DNA of 64,000 nucleotides. Origin: Streptococcus infantis (GTDB lineage: Bacteria; Bacillota; Bacilli; Lactobacillales; Streptococcaceae). Below the pieces are notes generated by a model that worked only from the letters and a program-made list of their open reading frames with translations, was not told the origin of the DNA and ran no database searches. Every line of letters starts with the position of its first letter. Positions within the stretch are counted from its first letter, which is position 1. The stretch is taken from assembly GCF_000963255.1 (NCBI RefSeq), contig NZ_JYOV01000022.1:1-64000 (forward strand), in the 5' to 3' direction. The translations under genes were made by a program, and so were the position numbers. Shown here piece after piece: positions 1-10,432 of the stretch.

Positions 1-1409
1 TAATATTTGTAGTGGGTAAATCCCCTATGGATCTTATGGAGCCTATTTTTGTGTAGAAAAAAAGTCCCATATGACCTATAATGAAAAGCGATCAAACAAC
101 TCATTAGAAAGAATCCTATGGAACAATTACATTTTATCACAAAACTGCTCGATATCAAAGACCCTAATATCCAGATTCTAGACATCATCAATATGAATAC
201 CTACAAAGAAATCATCGCTAAACTGGACTACGACGCCCCATCTTGCCCTGATTGCGGAAGTCAAATGAAGAAATATGACTTTCAAAAACATTCTAAGATT
301 CCTTACCTCGAAACGACTGGTATGCCTACCAGAATTCTTCTGAAAAAGCGTCGATTCAAGTGCTATCATTGCTCGAAAATGATGGTCGCCGAAACCTCTC
401 TCGTCAAGAAGAATCATCAAATTCCTCGTATTATCAACCAAAAGATTGCTCAAAAGTTAATTGAAAAGACTTCTATGACTGATATTGCACATCAGCTATC
501 CATTTCAACTTCAACTGTCATTCGTAAGCTCAATGACTTTCACTTTAAGCATGATTTTTCTTGTCTTCCAGAGATTATGTCTTGGGACGAGTATGCCTTT
601 ACCAAGGGAAAGATGAGTTTTATCGCACAAGATTTTGATCAGCTCAATATCATTACTGTTCTTGAGGGAAGAACACAAGCTATCATCCGCAATCACTTTC
701 TTCGCTACGATAGAGCAGTCCGATGTCGAGTGAAAATCATTACTATGGATATGTTTAGTCCTTACTATGCCTTAGCTAAACAGCTTTTTCCATGTGCTAA
801 AATCGTTCTAGATCGTTTTCACATTGTTCAACATCTTAGCCGAGCTATGAGTCGGGTTCGTGTCCAAATCATGAATCAATTTGATCGAAAATCTCATAAA
901 TACAAGGCCATCAAGCGCTATTGGAAACTCATCCAACAAGATAGTCGTAAACTCAGCGATAAACGATTTTATCGCCCTACTTTTCGCATGCACTTAACGA
1001 ATAAAGAAATTCTAGACAAGCTTTTGAGCTATTCCGAAGACTTGAAACACCACTATAATCTCTATCAGCTCTTGCTTTTTCACTTTCAGAATAAAGAGCC
1101 TGACAAATTTTTCGGACTTATTGAGGAAAATCTAAAGCAGGTTCATCCTCTTTTTCAGACTGTCTTGAAAACCTTCCTCAAGGTTAAAGAAAAGATTGTC
1201 AACGCCCTTCAATTACCTTATTCCAACGCCAAATTGGAAGCAACCAATAATCTCATTAAACTCATCAAACGAAATGCTTTTGGTTTTAGGAACTTTGATA
1301 ACTTTAAGAAACGAATTTTCATCGCTCTGAATATAAAAATGGAGAGGACAATCGTTGTCCTCTCCAGATGTTAGCTTTTTATTCAACCCACTACAGTTGA
1401 CAAAGAGCC
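1..1409 (+). mobile_element. ISL3-family insertion sequence, left end just outside the window
   Basis: The element contains one transposase gene. The right terminal repeat, read from the right on the minus strand, starts GGCTCTTTGTCAACTGTAGT at about 1409. The 10-bp core TGTAGTGGGT of that repeat recurs at 8-17 on the plus strand as the inverted left end. About 14 bases should precede the core and only 7 are present, so the outer left tip lies a few bases before position 1. The implied length of about 1.42 kb suits ISL3/IS1167-type elements. The target duplication cannot be checked because the left flank is missing. Confidence 0.85.
118..1374 (+). CDS. ISL3-family transposase
   Basis: 418 residues, full length for the family. 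It catalyses DDE-type transposition of its own element. An N-terminal zinc finger of the CPDCG ... CYHC type (about residues 43-85) and a helix-turn-helix (about 110-140, ISTSTVIRKL) precede the DDE domain. The catalytic acidic residues are visible: Asp in SWDEYAF, Asp in the LDRFHIVQ region, and Glu in NAKLEATNN near the C-terminus, which is the usual ISL3 signature. No frameshift or internal stop is seen, so the element is probably active or recently so. It runs convergently to rsmI, and its stop lies 17 nt from the rsmI stop. The exact IS name would need a database comparison. Confidence 0.93.
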   Translation: MEQLHFITKLLDIKDPNIQILDIINMNTYKEIIAKLDYDAPSCPDCGSQMKKYDFQKHSKIPYLETTGMPTRILLKKRRFKCYHCSKMMVAETSLVKKNHQIPRIINQKIAQKLIEKTSMTDIAHQLSISTSTVIRKLNDFHFKHDFSCLPEIMSWDEYAFTKGKMSFIAQDFDQLNIITVLEGRTQAIIRNHFLRYDRAVRCRVKIITMDMFSPYYALAKQLFPCAKIVLDRFHIVQHLSRAMSRVRVQIMNQFDRKSHKYKAIKRYWKLIQQDSRKLSDKRFYRPTFRMHLTNKEILDKLLSYSEDLKHHYNLYQLLLFHFQNKEPDKFFGLIEENLKQVHPLFQTVLKTFLKVKEKIVNALQLPYSNAKLEATNNLIKLIKRNAFGFRNFDNFKKRIFIALNIKMERTIVVLSRC

Positions 1410-2275
1410 TGATTGTCTTCCCATTCGTGATAAGCAGCGTAGAGCTGGCTTTTGTTCCACTGATAAATCTTCGCAACTTCCTTAATGGCTTGATTTTTCT
1501 TGATTCCTTGTTGGATTCGTTCTTGGATTTCTAAGAACAAGTCCTCTTCATCCTTATCTTCTACTTCTTGACTAGCACCCTCCACAATGAAAAGGCATTC
1601 GCCTTTAAGAGGTGTTTCAGAAATACTTTCTAGTAGCTCTGAAATCTTTCCTCGTTGGTATTCTTCATAGATTTTAGTCAATTCCCTGACCAAAACCACC
1701 GAGCGATCACCGTAGACTTCTAGCATATTTTCTAGCGTATCCGCCACACGGTGAGGTGATTCATAGAAAATCTGGGTCTCTGGATAAGCTTTTTTCGCTT
1801 CGAAAAACTGCTTTTGCTGGCCCGATTTTCGTGGTAAGAAACCATAAAAAATGTGAGGTTGTGGTGCTAAGCCACTGGCAATCAAGGCAGAAATCCCTGC
1901 ACTAGCTCCTGGAACTGTGACAACTGCGATGTCTTCTTCTATGGCAGCCTTGACCAAATCATGCCCCGGGTCAGAAATACTAGGCATCCCTGCATCAGAT
2001 ACTTGGGCAAGATTTTGACCTTGTTTCAACAAACCAATCAAATCAGGAATTTTTTCCTTGGCATTATGTTCGTGAAAACTGATTTGCTTGGTTGAAATCT
2101 CAAAATGCTTGAGCAAAAGTCCCGTATTACGAGTATCTTCTGCTGCGATCCCGTCAACCTCTTTCAAGGTCTGAATAGCGCGAAAAGTCATATCATCTAG
2201 ATTACCGATTGGCGTTGCGACTAGATAAAGCTTGCCGTAGGGAGTTTGTCCCTTAAAACTCTTTTGAATCTGCAT
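1391..2275 (-). CDS. rsmI: 16S rRNA (cytidine(1402)-2'-O)-methyltransferase, C-terminus altered by IS
   Basis: 294 residues. It is a SAM-dependent tetrapyrrole-methylase-fold enzyme that 2'-O-methylates C1402 in the decoding centre of 16S rRNA. Family marks are the N-terminal LYLVATPIGNLDDMTFRA, AEDTRNTG, SDAGMPSISDPG and VPGASAGISALIASG segments. The gene is preceded by GGGAG and starts 2 nt after the yabA stop, as the last gene of the tmk-holB-yabA-rsmI operon. Odd point: the frame passes the expected end (around ...EWEDNQ) and adds ALCQL encoded by the inverted repeat of the neighbouring IS, where TAG is formed. As I remember it, the pneumococcal protein ends near the same Glu-Asp/Lys-Gln. 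The addition is short and the enzyme is probably functional. Confidence 0.95.
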   Translation of the reverse strand: MQIQKSFKGQTPYGKLYLVATPIGNLDDMTFRAIQTLKEVDGIAAEDTRNTGLLLKHFEISTKQISFHEHNAKEKIPDLIGLLKQGQNLAQVSDAGMPSISDPGHDLVKAAIEEDIAVVTVPGASAGISALIASGLAPQPHIFYGFLPRKSGQQKQFFEAKKAYPETQIFYESPHRVADTLENMLEVYGDRSVVLVRELTKIYEEYQRGKISELLESISETPLKGECLFIVEGASQEVEDKDEEDLFLEIQERIQQGIKKNQAIKEVAKIYQWNKSQLYAAYHEWEDNQALCQL

Positions 2276-2277
2276 AC

Positions 2278-2595
2278 TTACTCCCTAAATAACAACTCAT
2301 CACAAAACATACATTCTGCATCTTGCTCCCGACGTTGGCCATAAAAGTCACGACAAACATGAAAACCATCCTCATAAATGCGACGGACATTTTCTCTTAC
2401 ATGTTTCGTTTTGGCTGGAGCTGTCTCCTCAACCTCTCCCAAACGTTCTCTCAGTTTATCATTTTCTAAACGAAGAGCTGTATTTTCCTCTACCAAACTC
2501 TTGAGATTTTTCTTGATAGCTTCGACGTCTGCCAAGGTTACCAACAATTGCTGTGAAAAGTCATCTAAAGCATCAAATAATTCTTTTTTATTCAT
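2278..2595 (-). CDS. yabA: Replication initiation control protein YabA
   Basis: 105 residues, the usual YabA size. It negatively regulates initiation by bridging DnaA and the DnaN clamp. The N-terminal half is a leucine-rich coiled coil used for tetramerisation (about residues 1-55, with heptads around [18 protein letters not shown]). The C-terminal zinc-binding domain shows the family's His/Cys set, FHVCRDFYG ... CMFC. A charged linker separates the two parts. It lies between holB and rsmI in the same operon, so a replication regulator is co-expressed with the delta' clamp-loader subunit and dTMP kinase. Confidence 0.95.
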   Translation of the reverse strand: MNKKELFDALDDFSQQLLVTLADVEAIKKNLKSLVEENTALRLENDKLRERLGEVEETAPAKTKHVRENVRRIYEDGFHVCRDFYGQRREQDAECMFCDELLFRE

Positions 2596-2619
2596 TACAG
2601 CCCTTTCAATAATCTATCT

Positions 2620-3516
2620 TTACTTTAAATTTTTTTGTAAAACCAGGTATTCCAAAACGTTTTGAAAGCTAACATTGGCCCGCCACATTTTACGAGTTTG
2701 GACGAGATTTTGCAAAATGTTCCGAGCTGAAACATTGAGAATCTCCTGGCCAGCTAATACCTCTAAAATTCTGAGCACCTGATCTTGCTTTTCTTTATCA
2801 TCAGCCAAACTCGTTAATTTTGCAACTTGCAAGTAGGATTCTTTTTTATGGGCTAAAAGCCAAGAAAAGAGGCGTTCACTTTCATCTACTAGTGTCCAAA
2901 ATCCTGCTTGATGGACAAGCTTATCAGCCTCTGCCTGCGATTGACTAAACTGAGCCAATAGCTTAGCTTTATTTTTTACTAAACCAACCTCTTCAAGCTG
3001 TGACATTAAAGTAGAGACTTGTTTCTTAAATTGGAAAATCTGTGTCCGACTTCGAATCGTTGGTAACATCTGTTCCTCATCATCGGTCAAAAAGAAAATA
3101 TAAATCTCACTTTGTGGCTCTTCAATAACCTTCAAGAGTGAATTTGCAGCATTCACATGCATTTTTTCCGCTTGCTCGATAATAAAGACCTGACGTTGAT
3201 TTTCAATACCAGACTGGGAAAATTGACCAACTAATTCTCGAATACGCTCCGTCTTAATGACTTGATTCAGAGGTTTAATTATGGTCACATCAGGAAACTC
3301 TTCCTGCTCAATCAATTTACAATTCCGACATTTTTCACAAGGAAAAATACCAGTTTTCTCACTACAAAAGAGACTTTTAGACAAAAAAAGGGCCATCTCT
3401 AAACTTCCAAAATTACCTGAAAAGAGGTAGGCGTGATTGAGCTGCCCTTGCTCCAAGATATGGACAAACCGTTCAAATTGTAGAGGTTGACAAGCCCTTA
3501 ATTGCTCTTGCTTCAT
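2620..3516 (-). CDS. holB: DNA polymerase III subunit delta'
   Basis: 298 residues. It is the clamp-loader subunit that pairs with delta and the DnaX subunits to load DnaN. The protein aligns with the N-terminal part of Dna[12 protein letters not shown] is a degenerate Walker A without Lys-Thr, as expected for non-ATP-binding delta'. A four-cysteine zinc site follows (C51, C60, C63, C66). [14 protein letters not shown] and TIRSRTQIF are the sensor region. The ATG overlaps the tmk stop by 4 bp (ATGA), which implies translational coupling. Its partner dnaX is at 18954-20618. Confidence 0.95.
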   Translation of the reverse strand: MKQEQLRACQPLQFERFVHILEQGQLNHAYLFSGNFGSLEMALFLSKSLFCSEKTGIFPCEKCRNCKLIEQEEFPDVTIIKPLNQVIKTERIRELVGQFSQSGIENQRQVFIIEQAEKMHVNAANSLLKVIEEPQSEIYIFFLTDDEEQMLPTIRSRTQIFQFKKQVSTLMSQLEEVGLVKNKAKLLAQFSQSQAEADKLVHQAGFWTLVDESERLFSWLLAHKKESYLQVAKLTSLADDKEKQDQVLRILEVLAGQEILNVSARNILQNLVQTRKMWRANVSFQNVLEYLVLQKNLK

Positions 3517-4151
3517 CTCCTTAATCCCATCCTATCAAAAAGTAGCTGTTGCGTATTTTCAATCACTTGATCAAGTGGTAAGCTAGCATCGATTTTTTCG
3601 ATGCGATTTCCTTCTCTTTCAATAAGAGAAAGGTAACCTTGACGAACTTTTCGGTGTAGATCCAGACCTTCCATGTCCAAACGATTGACTTCCCGATTAC
3701 TGTTGGCAGCAATACGTGCCAGTCCCTCTTCGACCTCAATATCAAAATAAAGAGTCAAATCAGGTTTCAGTCCATCTGTTGCAAACTGATTAAGCCAATC
3801 AATGGCATCGATATCTAAACCACGCCCAAAGCCCTGATAAGCAACAGAACTATCGATAAAGCGATCCATGATAACCAGTTTTCCAGCTGCAAGTGCTGGT
3901 AAGACCTTTTCCACCAAGTGTTGTCGACGACTAGCAATATAGAGGAGAAGCTCCGTCTTAGGATCCATTTCAGTATGACTAGGATCTAGGATAACTTCGC
4001 GAATTTTTTCTCCAATTAAGACCCCACCTGGTTCGCGCGTTGTTAAAACTTCTACTCCCCTATCCTCTAATACAGGGATTAGGGCTTCAAGAACGCTTGT
4101 TTTTCCTGCTCCCTCTGGTCCCTCAAGAGAGACTAAAAATCCTTTTGACAT
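3513..4151 (-). CDS. tmk: Thymidylate kinase
   Basis: 212 residues, full length. It phosphorylates dTMP to dTDP in the cytoplasm. The P-loop GPEGAGKTS is at about residues 11-19, followed by TREPGG and the DRFIDSS motif of bacterial dTMP kinases, and a lid region around residues 140-160. It is the first gene of the tmk-holB-yabA-rsmI operon, with its own promoter just upstream. The Shine-Dalgarno is weak (only GAG about 10 nt before the ATG). Confidence 0.97.
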   Translation of the reverse strand: MSKGFLVSLEGPEGAGKTSVLEALIPVLEDRGVEVLTTREPGGVLIGEKIREVILDPSHTEMDPKTELLLYIASRRQHLVEKVLPALAAGKLVIMDRFIDSSVAYQGFGRGLDIDAIDWLNQFATDGLKPDLTLYFDIEVEEGLARIAANSNREVNRLDMEGLDLHRKVRQGYLSLIEREGNRIEKIDASLPLDQVIENTQQLLFDRMGLRR

Positions 4152-4181
4152 GTCTGACTCATTTCTATTTTTCTATCTTCT

Positions 4182-4210
4182 ATTCTATCAAAAAAATGGG
4201 GATTTGTGAA
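4182..4210 (-). promoter_or_regulatory. Promoter of the tmk operon
   Basis: On the minus strand TTCACA (4205-4210) is separated by 17 bp from TAGAAT (4182-4187), which is preceded by TGA as an extended -10. The predicted start site lies about 25 nt before the tmk ATG. Confidence 0.65.
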
Positions 4211-4239
4211 AAGCTTTTTTCATTTCCTTCTTTGTAAGA

Positions 4240-4270
4240 AAAAAAGAGTGTGAGTTTTAACGCTCACCTC
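4240..4270 (-). terminator. Rho-independent terminator after proC
   Basis: Read on the minus strand, a GAGGTGAG...CTCACACTC hairpin with an A-rich loop is followed by seven U residues. It begins directly at the proC stop codon and separates the proline operon from tmk. Confidence 0.75.
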
Positions 4271-5068
4271 TTATTTGCCTAATTCTTGAGTTTTTTTGTA
4301 GGCTTGATTGACAGCATCCATAACGGTTCCTCTAAAAGCATGTTCTTCTAGACTTGATACACCAGCAATGGTTGAACCACCTGGACTGCAAACTTGGTCT
4401 TTCAAGACTCCAGGATGTTGCTGACTTTCTAGGACCATTTGACCTGCACCAACTACTGTTTTAGCCGCCATTTTCAATGCCGTTTCTCTTGGCAATCCTG
4501 TTTGAACTCCTGCATCTGCCAAAGCTTCGATAAATAGATAGACAAAGGCTGGTCCACAGCCTGCAAGTCCTGTTGCTGCATCTATTAAACCATCACTTAT
4601 TTCAACCAACTGGCCAGCCTTGGCTAATAGTTGACAAAAAAGTTCACTGTCTTCGGGATGACAATTTGCAGACAAGGCATAGCTAATCACTCCTTGCCCA
4701 ATAGCAACAGGTGTATTAGGCATGATGCGAATAATCCTATGGTGACTTGGAAGAAGACTAGCGAGTTTTTCCAAGGTCAAACCAGCTGCCATGGAAATCA
4801 AAAGAATACTTTCTCGTTTCTCAAGGATTGACTGATATTGAGTAAGCAGTTCTGAGAATTGAGCTGGCTTCACTCCTAGAAAAATCACATCTGCTTCTGC
4901 AAAGATTTCGTCATTACTAGAAGCCAGACCACCATAATTGGCAATAAAAGCATCCACCTTAGCTTGACTACGATTAGCGAGGAGAATCTGATAACTCATT
5001 TTTGCCTGCAAGACAGCCTTAGCCAAGCTGGAACCCATATTTCCCAAACCGATAAATCCAATCCTCAT
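4271..5068 (-). CDS. proC: Pyrroline-5-carboxylate reductase
   Basis: 265 residues. It makes the last step of proline synthesis, NAD(P)H-dependent reduction of pyrroline-5-carboxylate. The N-terminal Rossmann motif IGLGNMGSSLA (residues 5-15) and the C-terminal signature GCGPAFVYLFIEALADAG ... SPGGSTIAG identify it. It starts 3 nt after the proA stop, so proB, proA and proC form one operon and carry the complete glutamate-to-proline route. A terminator follows immediately. Confidence 0.97.
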   Translation of the reverse strand: MRIGFIGLGNMGSSLAKAVLQAKMSYQILLANRSQAKVDAFIANYGGLASSNDEIFAEADVIFLGVKPAQFSELLTQYQSILEKRESILLISMAAGLTLEKLASLLPSHHRIIRIMPNTPVAIGQGVISYALSANCHPEDSELFCQLLAKAGQLVEISDGLIDAATGLAGCGPAFVYLFIEALADAGVQTGLPRETALKMAAKTVVGAGQMVLESQQHPGVLKDQVCSPGGSTIAGVSSLEEHAFRGTVMDAVNQAYKKTQELGK

Positions 5069-5071
5069 CTC

Positions 5072-6334
5072 TTACTCCCTTATCTGTCCATCACCAGTAA
5101 CTACATATTTGTAGCTGGTCAATTCCTTTAAGCCCATTGGACCACGCGCATGTAATTTCTGAGTAGAAATCCCCATTTCACAACCCAGACCAAATTGGCC
5201 ACCATCTGTGAAACGAGTCGAAGCATTGACATAAACCGCTGCCGAGTCCACTTGATTTGTAAAGTAAGCTATAGCATCAGCATTTTCAGTCACAATCGCA
5301 TCCGAATGATGGGTGCTGTGGGCTTCGATATGCTCTACAGCTTCCTCAAGACTAGAAACTACTTTAACAGCTAAGACATAGTCTAAAAACTCAGTGTCAA
5401 AGTCTTGAGCCACTGCTGCTTGTCCAGAAATATATTGACTAGCTTTCTCATCTAGACGCAATTGAATCGATTCCAGTCCAGCTTCTTTTCGATCGGCAAC
5501 CAGAACTTGCTCCAAGCGAGGAAGGAAGCTTGCCGCCTTGTCTTGATGAACAAGCAGCACTTCCATGGCATTACAGACTGAAGGACGACTAGTTTTAGCG
5601 TTATTGATAATAGACAGTGCCTTGTCTTCATTCGCATCTTTGTCAACGTAGACATGAACAATCCCTGTACCTGTTTCGATAACTGGCACAATAGCATTCT
5701 CAACGACAGCATTGATCAAACCGACACCTCCGCGAGGAATGAGAAGATCTAGATAACCCTTAGCCTTCATCATGGCATAACTACTTTCACGACTGGTATC
5801 TTCTACTAATTGAATGACGTCTGGATGAATGGTGGTAGTCTCCAAACCCTTCTTCAAGGCTGTAACAATAGCATGAGCTGTTTGGTAGGCATCCTTACCG
5901 CTACGAAGAACAACCGCATTTCCACTCTTGAGAGCAAGGGCAGCTGCATCAGAAGTCACATTAGGACGACTTTCATAGATAATGCCAATAACACCCATAG
6001 CCACACGCTTCTTAGTAATGACCAAACCATTTTCAAGCTGACTTCTTTCTAGGACTTCACCGATTGGATCTGGTAAAGCAACCACATCACGAATGCCTGT
6101 TGCCATCGCTTGGATACGACTTGCATCCAAATAAAGACGATCGAGCATAACATCTGATATTTTACCCTTTGCTGCTTCCATATCAAGGACATTAGCCGCT
6201 AAAATCTCCTCAGTAGCTGTCAATAAGTGATCGGCCATAGCTAGCAAGGCTTGGTTTTTTACTGTTTCACTAGCTGTGTTAATCGACTTTTTAACAGCCT
6301 GTACCTGTTCAAATTGTTCTTGTGTACTTACCAT
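5072..6334 (-). CDS. proA: Glutamate-5-semialdehyde dehydrogenase (gamma-glutamyl phosphate reductase)
   Basis: 420 residues, full length. It reduces gamma-glutamyl phosphate to glutamate semialdehyde with NADPH. The aldehyde-dehydrogenase fold shows [27 protein letters not shown], and the catalytic cysteine in [14 protein letters not shown]. The C-terminal [18 protein letters not shown] and [16 protein letters not shown] are typical of ProA. It is the middle gene of proB-proA-proC, 9 nt after proB. Confidence 0.97.
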   Translation of the reverse strand: MVSTQEQFEQVQAVKKSINTASETVKNQALLAMADHLLTATEEILAANVLDMEAAKGKISDVMLDRLYLDASRIQAMATGIRDVVALPDPIGEVLERSQLENGLVITKKRVAMGVIGIIYESRPNVTSDAAALALKSGNAVVLRSGKDAYQTAHAIVTALKKGLETTTIHPDVIQLVEDTSRESSYAMMKAKGYLDLLIPRGGVGLINAVVENAIVPVIETGTGIVHVYVDKDANEDKALSIINNAKTSRPSVCNAMEVLLVHQDKAASFLPRLEQVLVADRKEAGLESIQLRLDEKASQYISGQAAVAQDFDTEFLDYVLAVKVVSSLEEAVEHIEAHSTHHSDAIVTENADAIAYFTNQVDSAAVYVNASTRFTDGGQFGLGCEMGISTQKLHARGPMGLKELTSYKYVVTGDGQIRE

Positions 6335-6343
6335 AGTTTACCT

Positions 6344-7453
6344 CTAAAATTCTGTAAAGAGTAGTTGGATTTCAGGAGTGATAGAAATCCAGTCATCACG
6401 ATGAATCAGGACTCCCTTGGCTTTTTGAGAACGAAGGACATCTTTGAGCCCCGATGCACCTAGTTGCACTCTACCTTTTCCGAGTGATTTTCCAGTTTCC
6501 TTATCAAATACCGTTACAATATCACCATAAGAAAAATTGCTCTCAACATCTACAACCCCTGATAAAAGGAGACTCTTTCCATGTTGAGAGAGGGCTTCTG
6601 CCGCCCCTTTATCAACCCAAATTGCTCCCTGACTTTTGGCATAAAAGGCTAGCCATTGTTTCTGGGTACGAAGTCCCTTTTCTTGTGCAACAAAGAAAGA
6701 ACCATCCTTGGTCTTCTCTGCCGCCTCTATCATAGCATCAGCTTTCAAGGATGAACAGATATAAACCGGCACTCCTGACTCTGTCGCAATGGTCGCTGCC
6801 TTTATCTTAGTCAGCATGCCCCCAGTTCCATTTGATGATCCTGCCCCACCAGCCATATCGATAATTTCTCGATTGATGGTCTCAATTCTCTCTAACCGCT
6901 TCGCACTTGAATCCGAGTTAGGATTACCAGTATAAAGACCGTCTACATCTGTTAAGAGGACCAAAAGATCTGCCTGCACCATTGCTGCAACCTGGGCACT
7001 AAGTGTATCATTATCTCCGACCTTGAGCTCATCAATAACGACACTGTCATTTTCATTGATAATAGGAATCGCGCCACGATTGAGAAGGACAGATAAAGCT
7101 TGATGGGCATTTTTATAACGTCGCTTATCGACAAAATCATCCTGAGTTAGCAAGATTTGCGCTGAAACAATCTGTCTTAAGAGCAAATTTGTTGTATATT
7201 CTTCCAGAAGCAATCCTTGACCAACCGCCGCTGAAGCTTGCTTATCCGCAATCTTGGTCGGTCGTTTTTTAAATCCTAAGGCTCCAAAACCTGCTGCAAC
7301 AGCCCCAGAAGACACCAAAATCAGCTCATGACCTGCTTCATGCAGCATTGCAAGCTGTTGTGTGATAGCTTTTACTTTACTGCGAGATAAACTTCCATCT
7401 TTATGTGTCAGCGATGAAGTTCCCACTTTAAATACGATACGCTTGTACTTCAT
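6344..7453 (-). CDS. proB: Glutamate 5-kinase
   Basis: 369 residues from the chosen ATG. It phosphorylates glutamate, the committed and normally proline-inhibited step. The amino-acid-kinase domain (about 1-260) shows [27 protein letters not shown] and [12 protein letters not shown]; a C-terminal PUA domain follows (about 275-360). The frame stays open to a TTG at 7465, but that TTG sits inside the Shine-Dalgarno (TTGGAGAAAAATATG), so ATG at 7453 is the start. It is first in the proline operon, with a near-consensus promoter and no visible T-box or leader peptide. Confidence 0.96.
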   Translation of the reverse strand: MKYKRIVFKVGTSSLTHKDGSLSRSKVKAITQQLAMLHEAGHELILVSSGAVAAGFGALGFKKRPTKIADKQASAAVGQGLLLEEYTTNLLLRQIVSAQILLTQDDFVDKRRYKNAHQALSVLLNRGAIPIINENDSVVIDELKVGDNDTLSAQVAAMVQADLLVLLTDVDGLYTGNPNSDSSAKRLERIETINREIIDMAGGAGSSNGTGGMLTKIKAATIATESGVPVYICSSLKADAMIEAAEKTKDGSFFVAQEKGLRTQKQWLAFYAKSQGAIWVDKGAAEALSQHGKSLLLSGVVDVESNFSYGDIVTVFDKETGKSLGKGRVQLGASGLKDVLRSQKAKGVLIHRDDWISITPEIQLLFTEF

Positions 7454-7480
7454 ATTTTTCTCCAAATTTAATATTTAACC

Positions 7481-7509
7481 ATTTTACCATGATTTTATGA
7501 AATTGTAAA
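7481..7509 (-). promoter_or_regulatory. Promoter of proBAC
   Basis: Minus strand: TTTACA (7504-7509), 17-bp spacer, TGG-TAAAAT (-10 at 7481-7486). This is a strong sigma-A promoter with an extended -10, about 28 nt before the proB ATG. Confidence 0.75.
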
Positions 7510-7535
7510 AAAGGAACTCTCTCACTTTTGATCGC

Positions 7536-7563
7536 AAAAAAAGAACCTTGCATAGCAAGATTC
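7536..7563 (-). terminator. Terminator after tuf
   Basis: Minus-strand RNA forms GAATCTTGC-(3-nt loop)-GCAAGGTTC followed by a run of U. Arms are at 7555-7563 and 7543-7551, 48 nt past the tuf stop. Confidence 0.85.
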
Positions 7564-7610
7564 TTTTAGTGTCTGACTTAAATAATTGTTCTTCTGGGAA
7601 CTAAATCGAA

Positions 7611-8807
<1,197 letters not shown>

Positions 8808-8878
8808 TTGAGTAAAAGCCTCCAATAAAATATATTTTATAGATAGACAGTAGGCAATACAGTCTAACTTTCCTTACT

Positions 8879-8906
8879 ATTTTATCAAATTTCAGCTAAA
8901 TTGCAA
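8879..8906 (-). promoter_or_regulatory. Promoter of tuf
   Basis: Minus strand: TTGCAA (8901-8906), 16-bp spacer ending in TGA, TAAAAT (8879-8884). The leader to the ATG is about 65 nt and contains GGAGG. In the rest of the 8808-9217 gap (410 bp) I see only AT-rich sequence and the terminator at 9188-9213; no ORF or RNA gene is evident. Confidence 0.75.
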
Positions 8907-9187
8907 GTGTTTTACAAAGTTTTTGTGAATTATTCTTATTCTTGCTCTACTTCCTCTACCAATTTATTTAAAATATCTATAAATAGGCTTATTTTAGCAA
9001 AAGGCGATAGACCATAATTCGATAACCCAAGTCTGAATTTCCTATTTTCAGCCCCGAAAGACTTCAATCATTCAGTTGTTTGTAAAAATTATGTATAGAA
9101 AAATTAAAGTTTCATCATAAGAGATTAGAGAGTTTTAAAACCAAAAAAAGTTTGATCAACTACAGAGCCAAAGATACAATGATCAAA

Positions 9188-9213
9188 AAAAGGTCGGGAT
9201 TTTTTATCCCGAC
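9188..9213 (-). terminator. Terminator after the AI-2E permease gene
   Basis: Minus-strand hairpin GTCGGGAT-AAAAA-ATCCCGAC followed by seven U residues, just beyond the stop at 9218. Its plus-strand left arm is identical over 17 bp to the terminator at 56903 (AAAAGGTCGGGATTTTT). Confidence 0.85.
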
Positions 9214-9217
9214 ATCT

Positions 9218-10327
9218 TTATTCTGATAGATGTTTCTCAACTTCTTGTGCTTCCTTATGATTTTCATACAGTCGCGCTAAGAATTTAGCAATCTCTTTTA
9301 AAATGGAATAGGTTGGAACAGCAACAATCATCCCAATCACACCATAAATATTACTTGATAATAAAAGCAAGACTAAAATAGTAATCGGATGAACCTTCAT
9401 AACCCCACCCACAATACGTGGATATAAAATATTTCCATCAACTTGCTGAATAATCAACATATAAATGACAGCAATAATCATTTTATGAGGATCTGTGAAG
9501 AGATTTGAAATAATCATTGGAATCAAGCCAATGCTTGGTCCTACATACGGAATCAAATTAGCCAATCCAGAAAAAATGGCGAAGACCAAGGCATATCTTA
9601 GACCAATCACACTATAACCGATAAAAGCTAAACATCCAATAATAACTGCATCTATAGACACTCCACTAATGTAACGAGAAATAGTTGTATTTAGGTTTGT
9701 CAATAAACCAGATATGTTCAATTTATCTCGTTTTAATATAGTTCTTTCTAGCATGGGTAAAAATTTATGTCCATCAAGTAGGAAGTAAATCAAGAACACT
9801 GGTGTCATGATGATAATCAATACAGTGCTTACGAGTGCAGAGAGAACACTGCCAACACTATTTGTCACACTGTTCAAGATATTTTGCAAAATATCAACAT
9901 ATGACAGATTCAGTTGCTGAATAGTTTGTTGAATATCTAGATTTTGCAGGGCTGGATGTTTTGATAACTCAATGACTAAATCTTGAAGACGACCATAAAT
10001 GTTTTGACTCGAGTAGATTAGGCTACTCAACTGATTAATCAAAATCGGTAGCAGATAGACAAAACTAAGTACGATTGCACAAATTAAGGCACAAAGGGTT
10101 AACAAAATCCCAATGATGCGATTGATTTTGCATTCCTTCTCTAAAAAGATAACAATTGGGTTGGTTAGGTAATACAAAAATCCTCCCAATAAAAAAGGAA
10201 TCATGATTGTATTTGCAACACTGACAAAGGGTGTAATAATAGCACCCATTTCTCTCCATAAGTAGAAAATAAGGGTTATTAATAATATCTCAGTGGTCCA
10301 GAAGAATAATTTATTTCTCCGAAACAT
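9218..10327 (-). CDS. AI-2E family transporter (PerM/YdgK-like membrane protein)
   Basis: 369 residues. It is a polytopic membrane protein with about eight hydrophobic segments (residues 10-30, 32-55, 65-95, 150-185, then a C-terminal cluster 215-340). The C-terminal cluster includes the family motif NLIPYVGPSIGLIP and the segment VHPITILVLLLLSSNIYG, characteristic of the AI-2E/UPF0118 exporter family. Members have been linked to autoinducer-2 export or to Na+/H+ antiport; the substrate here is not predictable. AGGAGG precedes the ATG. It is a single gene with its own terminator, divergent from dacA across 105 bp. Confidence 0.88.
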   Translation of the reverse strand: MFRRNKLFFWTTEILLITLIFYLWREMGAIITPFVSVANTIMIPFLLGGFLYYLTNPIVIFLEKECKINRIIGILLTLCALICAIVLSFVYLLPILINQLSSLIYSSQNIYGRLQDLVIELSKHPALQNLDIQQTIQQLNLSYVDILQNILNSVTNSVGSVLSALVSTVLIIIMTPVFLIYFLLDGHKFLPMLERTILKRDKLNISGLLTNLNTTISRYISGVSIDAVIIGCLAFIGYSVIGLRYALVFAIFSGLANLIPYVGPSIGLIPMIISNLFTDPHKMIIAVIYMLIIQQVDGNILYPRIVGGVMKVHPITILVLLLLSSNIYGVIGMIVAVPTYSILKEIAKFLARLYENHKEAQEVEKHLSE

Positions 10328-10348
10328 AAGCCACCTCCTCTTTTTCCT

Positions 10349-10357
10349 ATTTTACCA
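10349..10357 (-). promoter_or_regulatory. Extended -10 promoter of the AI-2E permease gene
   Basis: Minus-strand TGG-TAAAAT (-10 at 10349-10354) lies 22 nt before the ATG, with AGGAGG in between. No convincing -35 is seen. Confidence 0.5.
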
Positions 10358-10414
10358 TATTTCAAAAAAGATTGATAACCTACATTATAAAAACAAGAAT
10401 ATTTTTTGTCTTTA

Positions 10415-10423
10415 TGATAGAAT
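10415..10423 (+). promoter_or_regulatory. Extended -10 promoter of dacA, probable near-leaderless start
   Basis: TGA-TAGAAT (-10 at 10418-10423) ends only 9 nt before the dacA ATG, so the predicted transcript has a leader of about 3 nt. No Shine-Dalgarno is present. Confidence 0.6.
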
Positions 10424-10432
10424 ACAATTACT

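Noticed and set aside
7454..7465. N-terminal extension of proB starting at TTG 7465
   Set aside because: The TTG is part of the Shine-Dalgarno for the ATG at 7453, which begins the conserved [11 protein letters not shown].
7454..7535. T-box or attenuator before the proline operon
   Set aside because: The promoter lies 28 nt before the ATG; there is no room for a leader.
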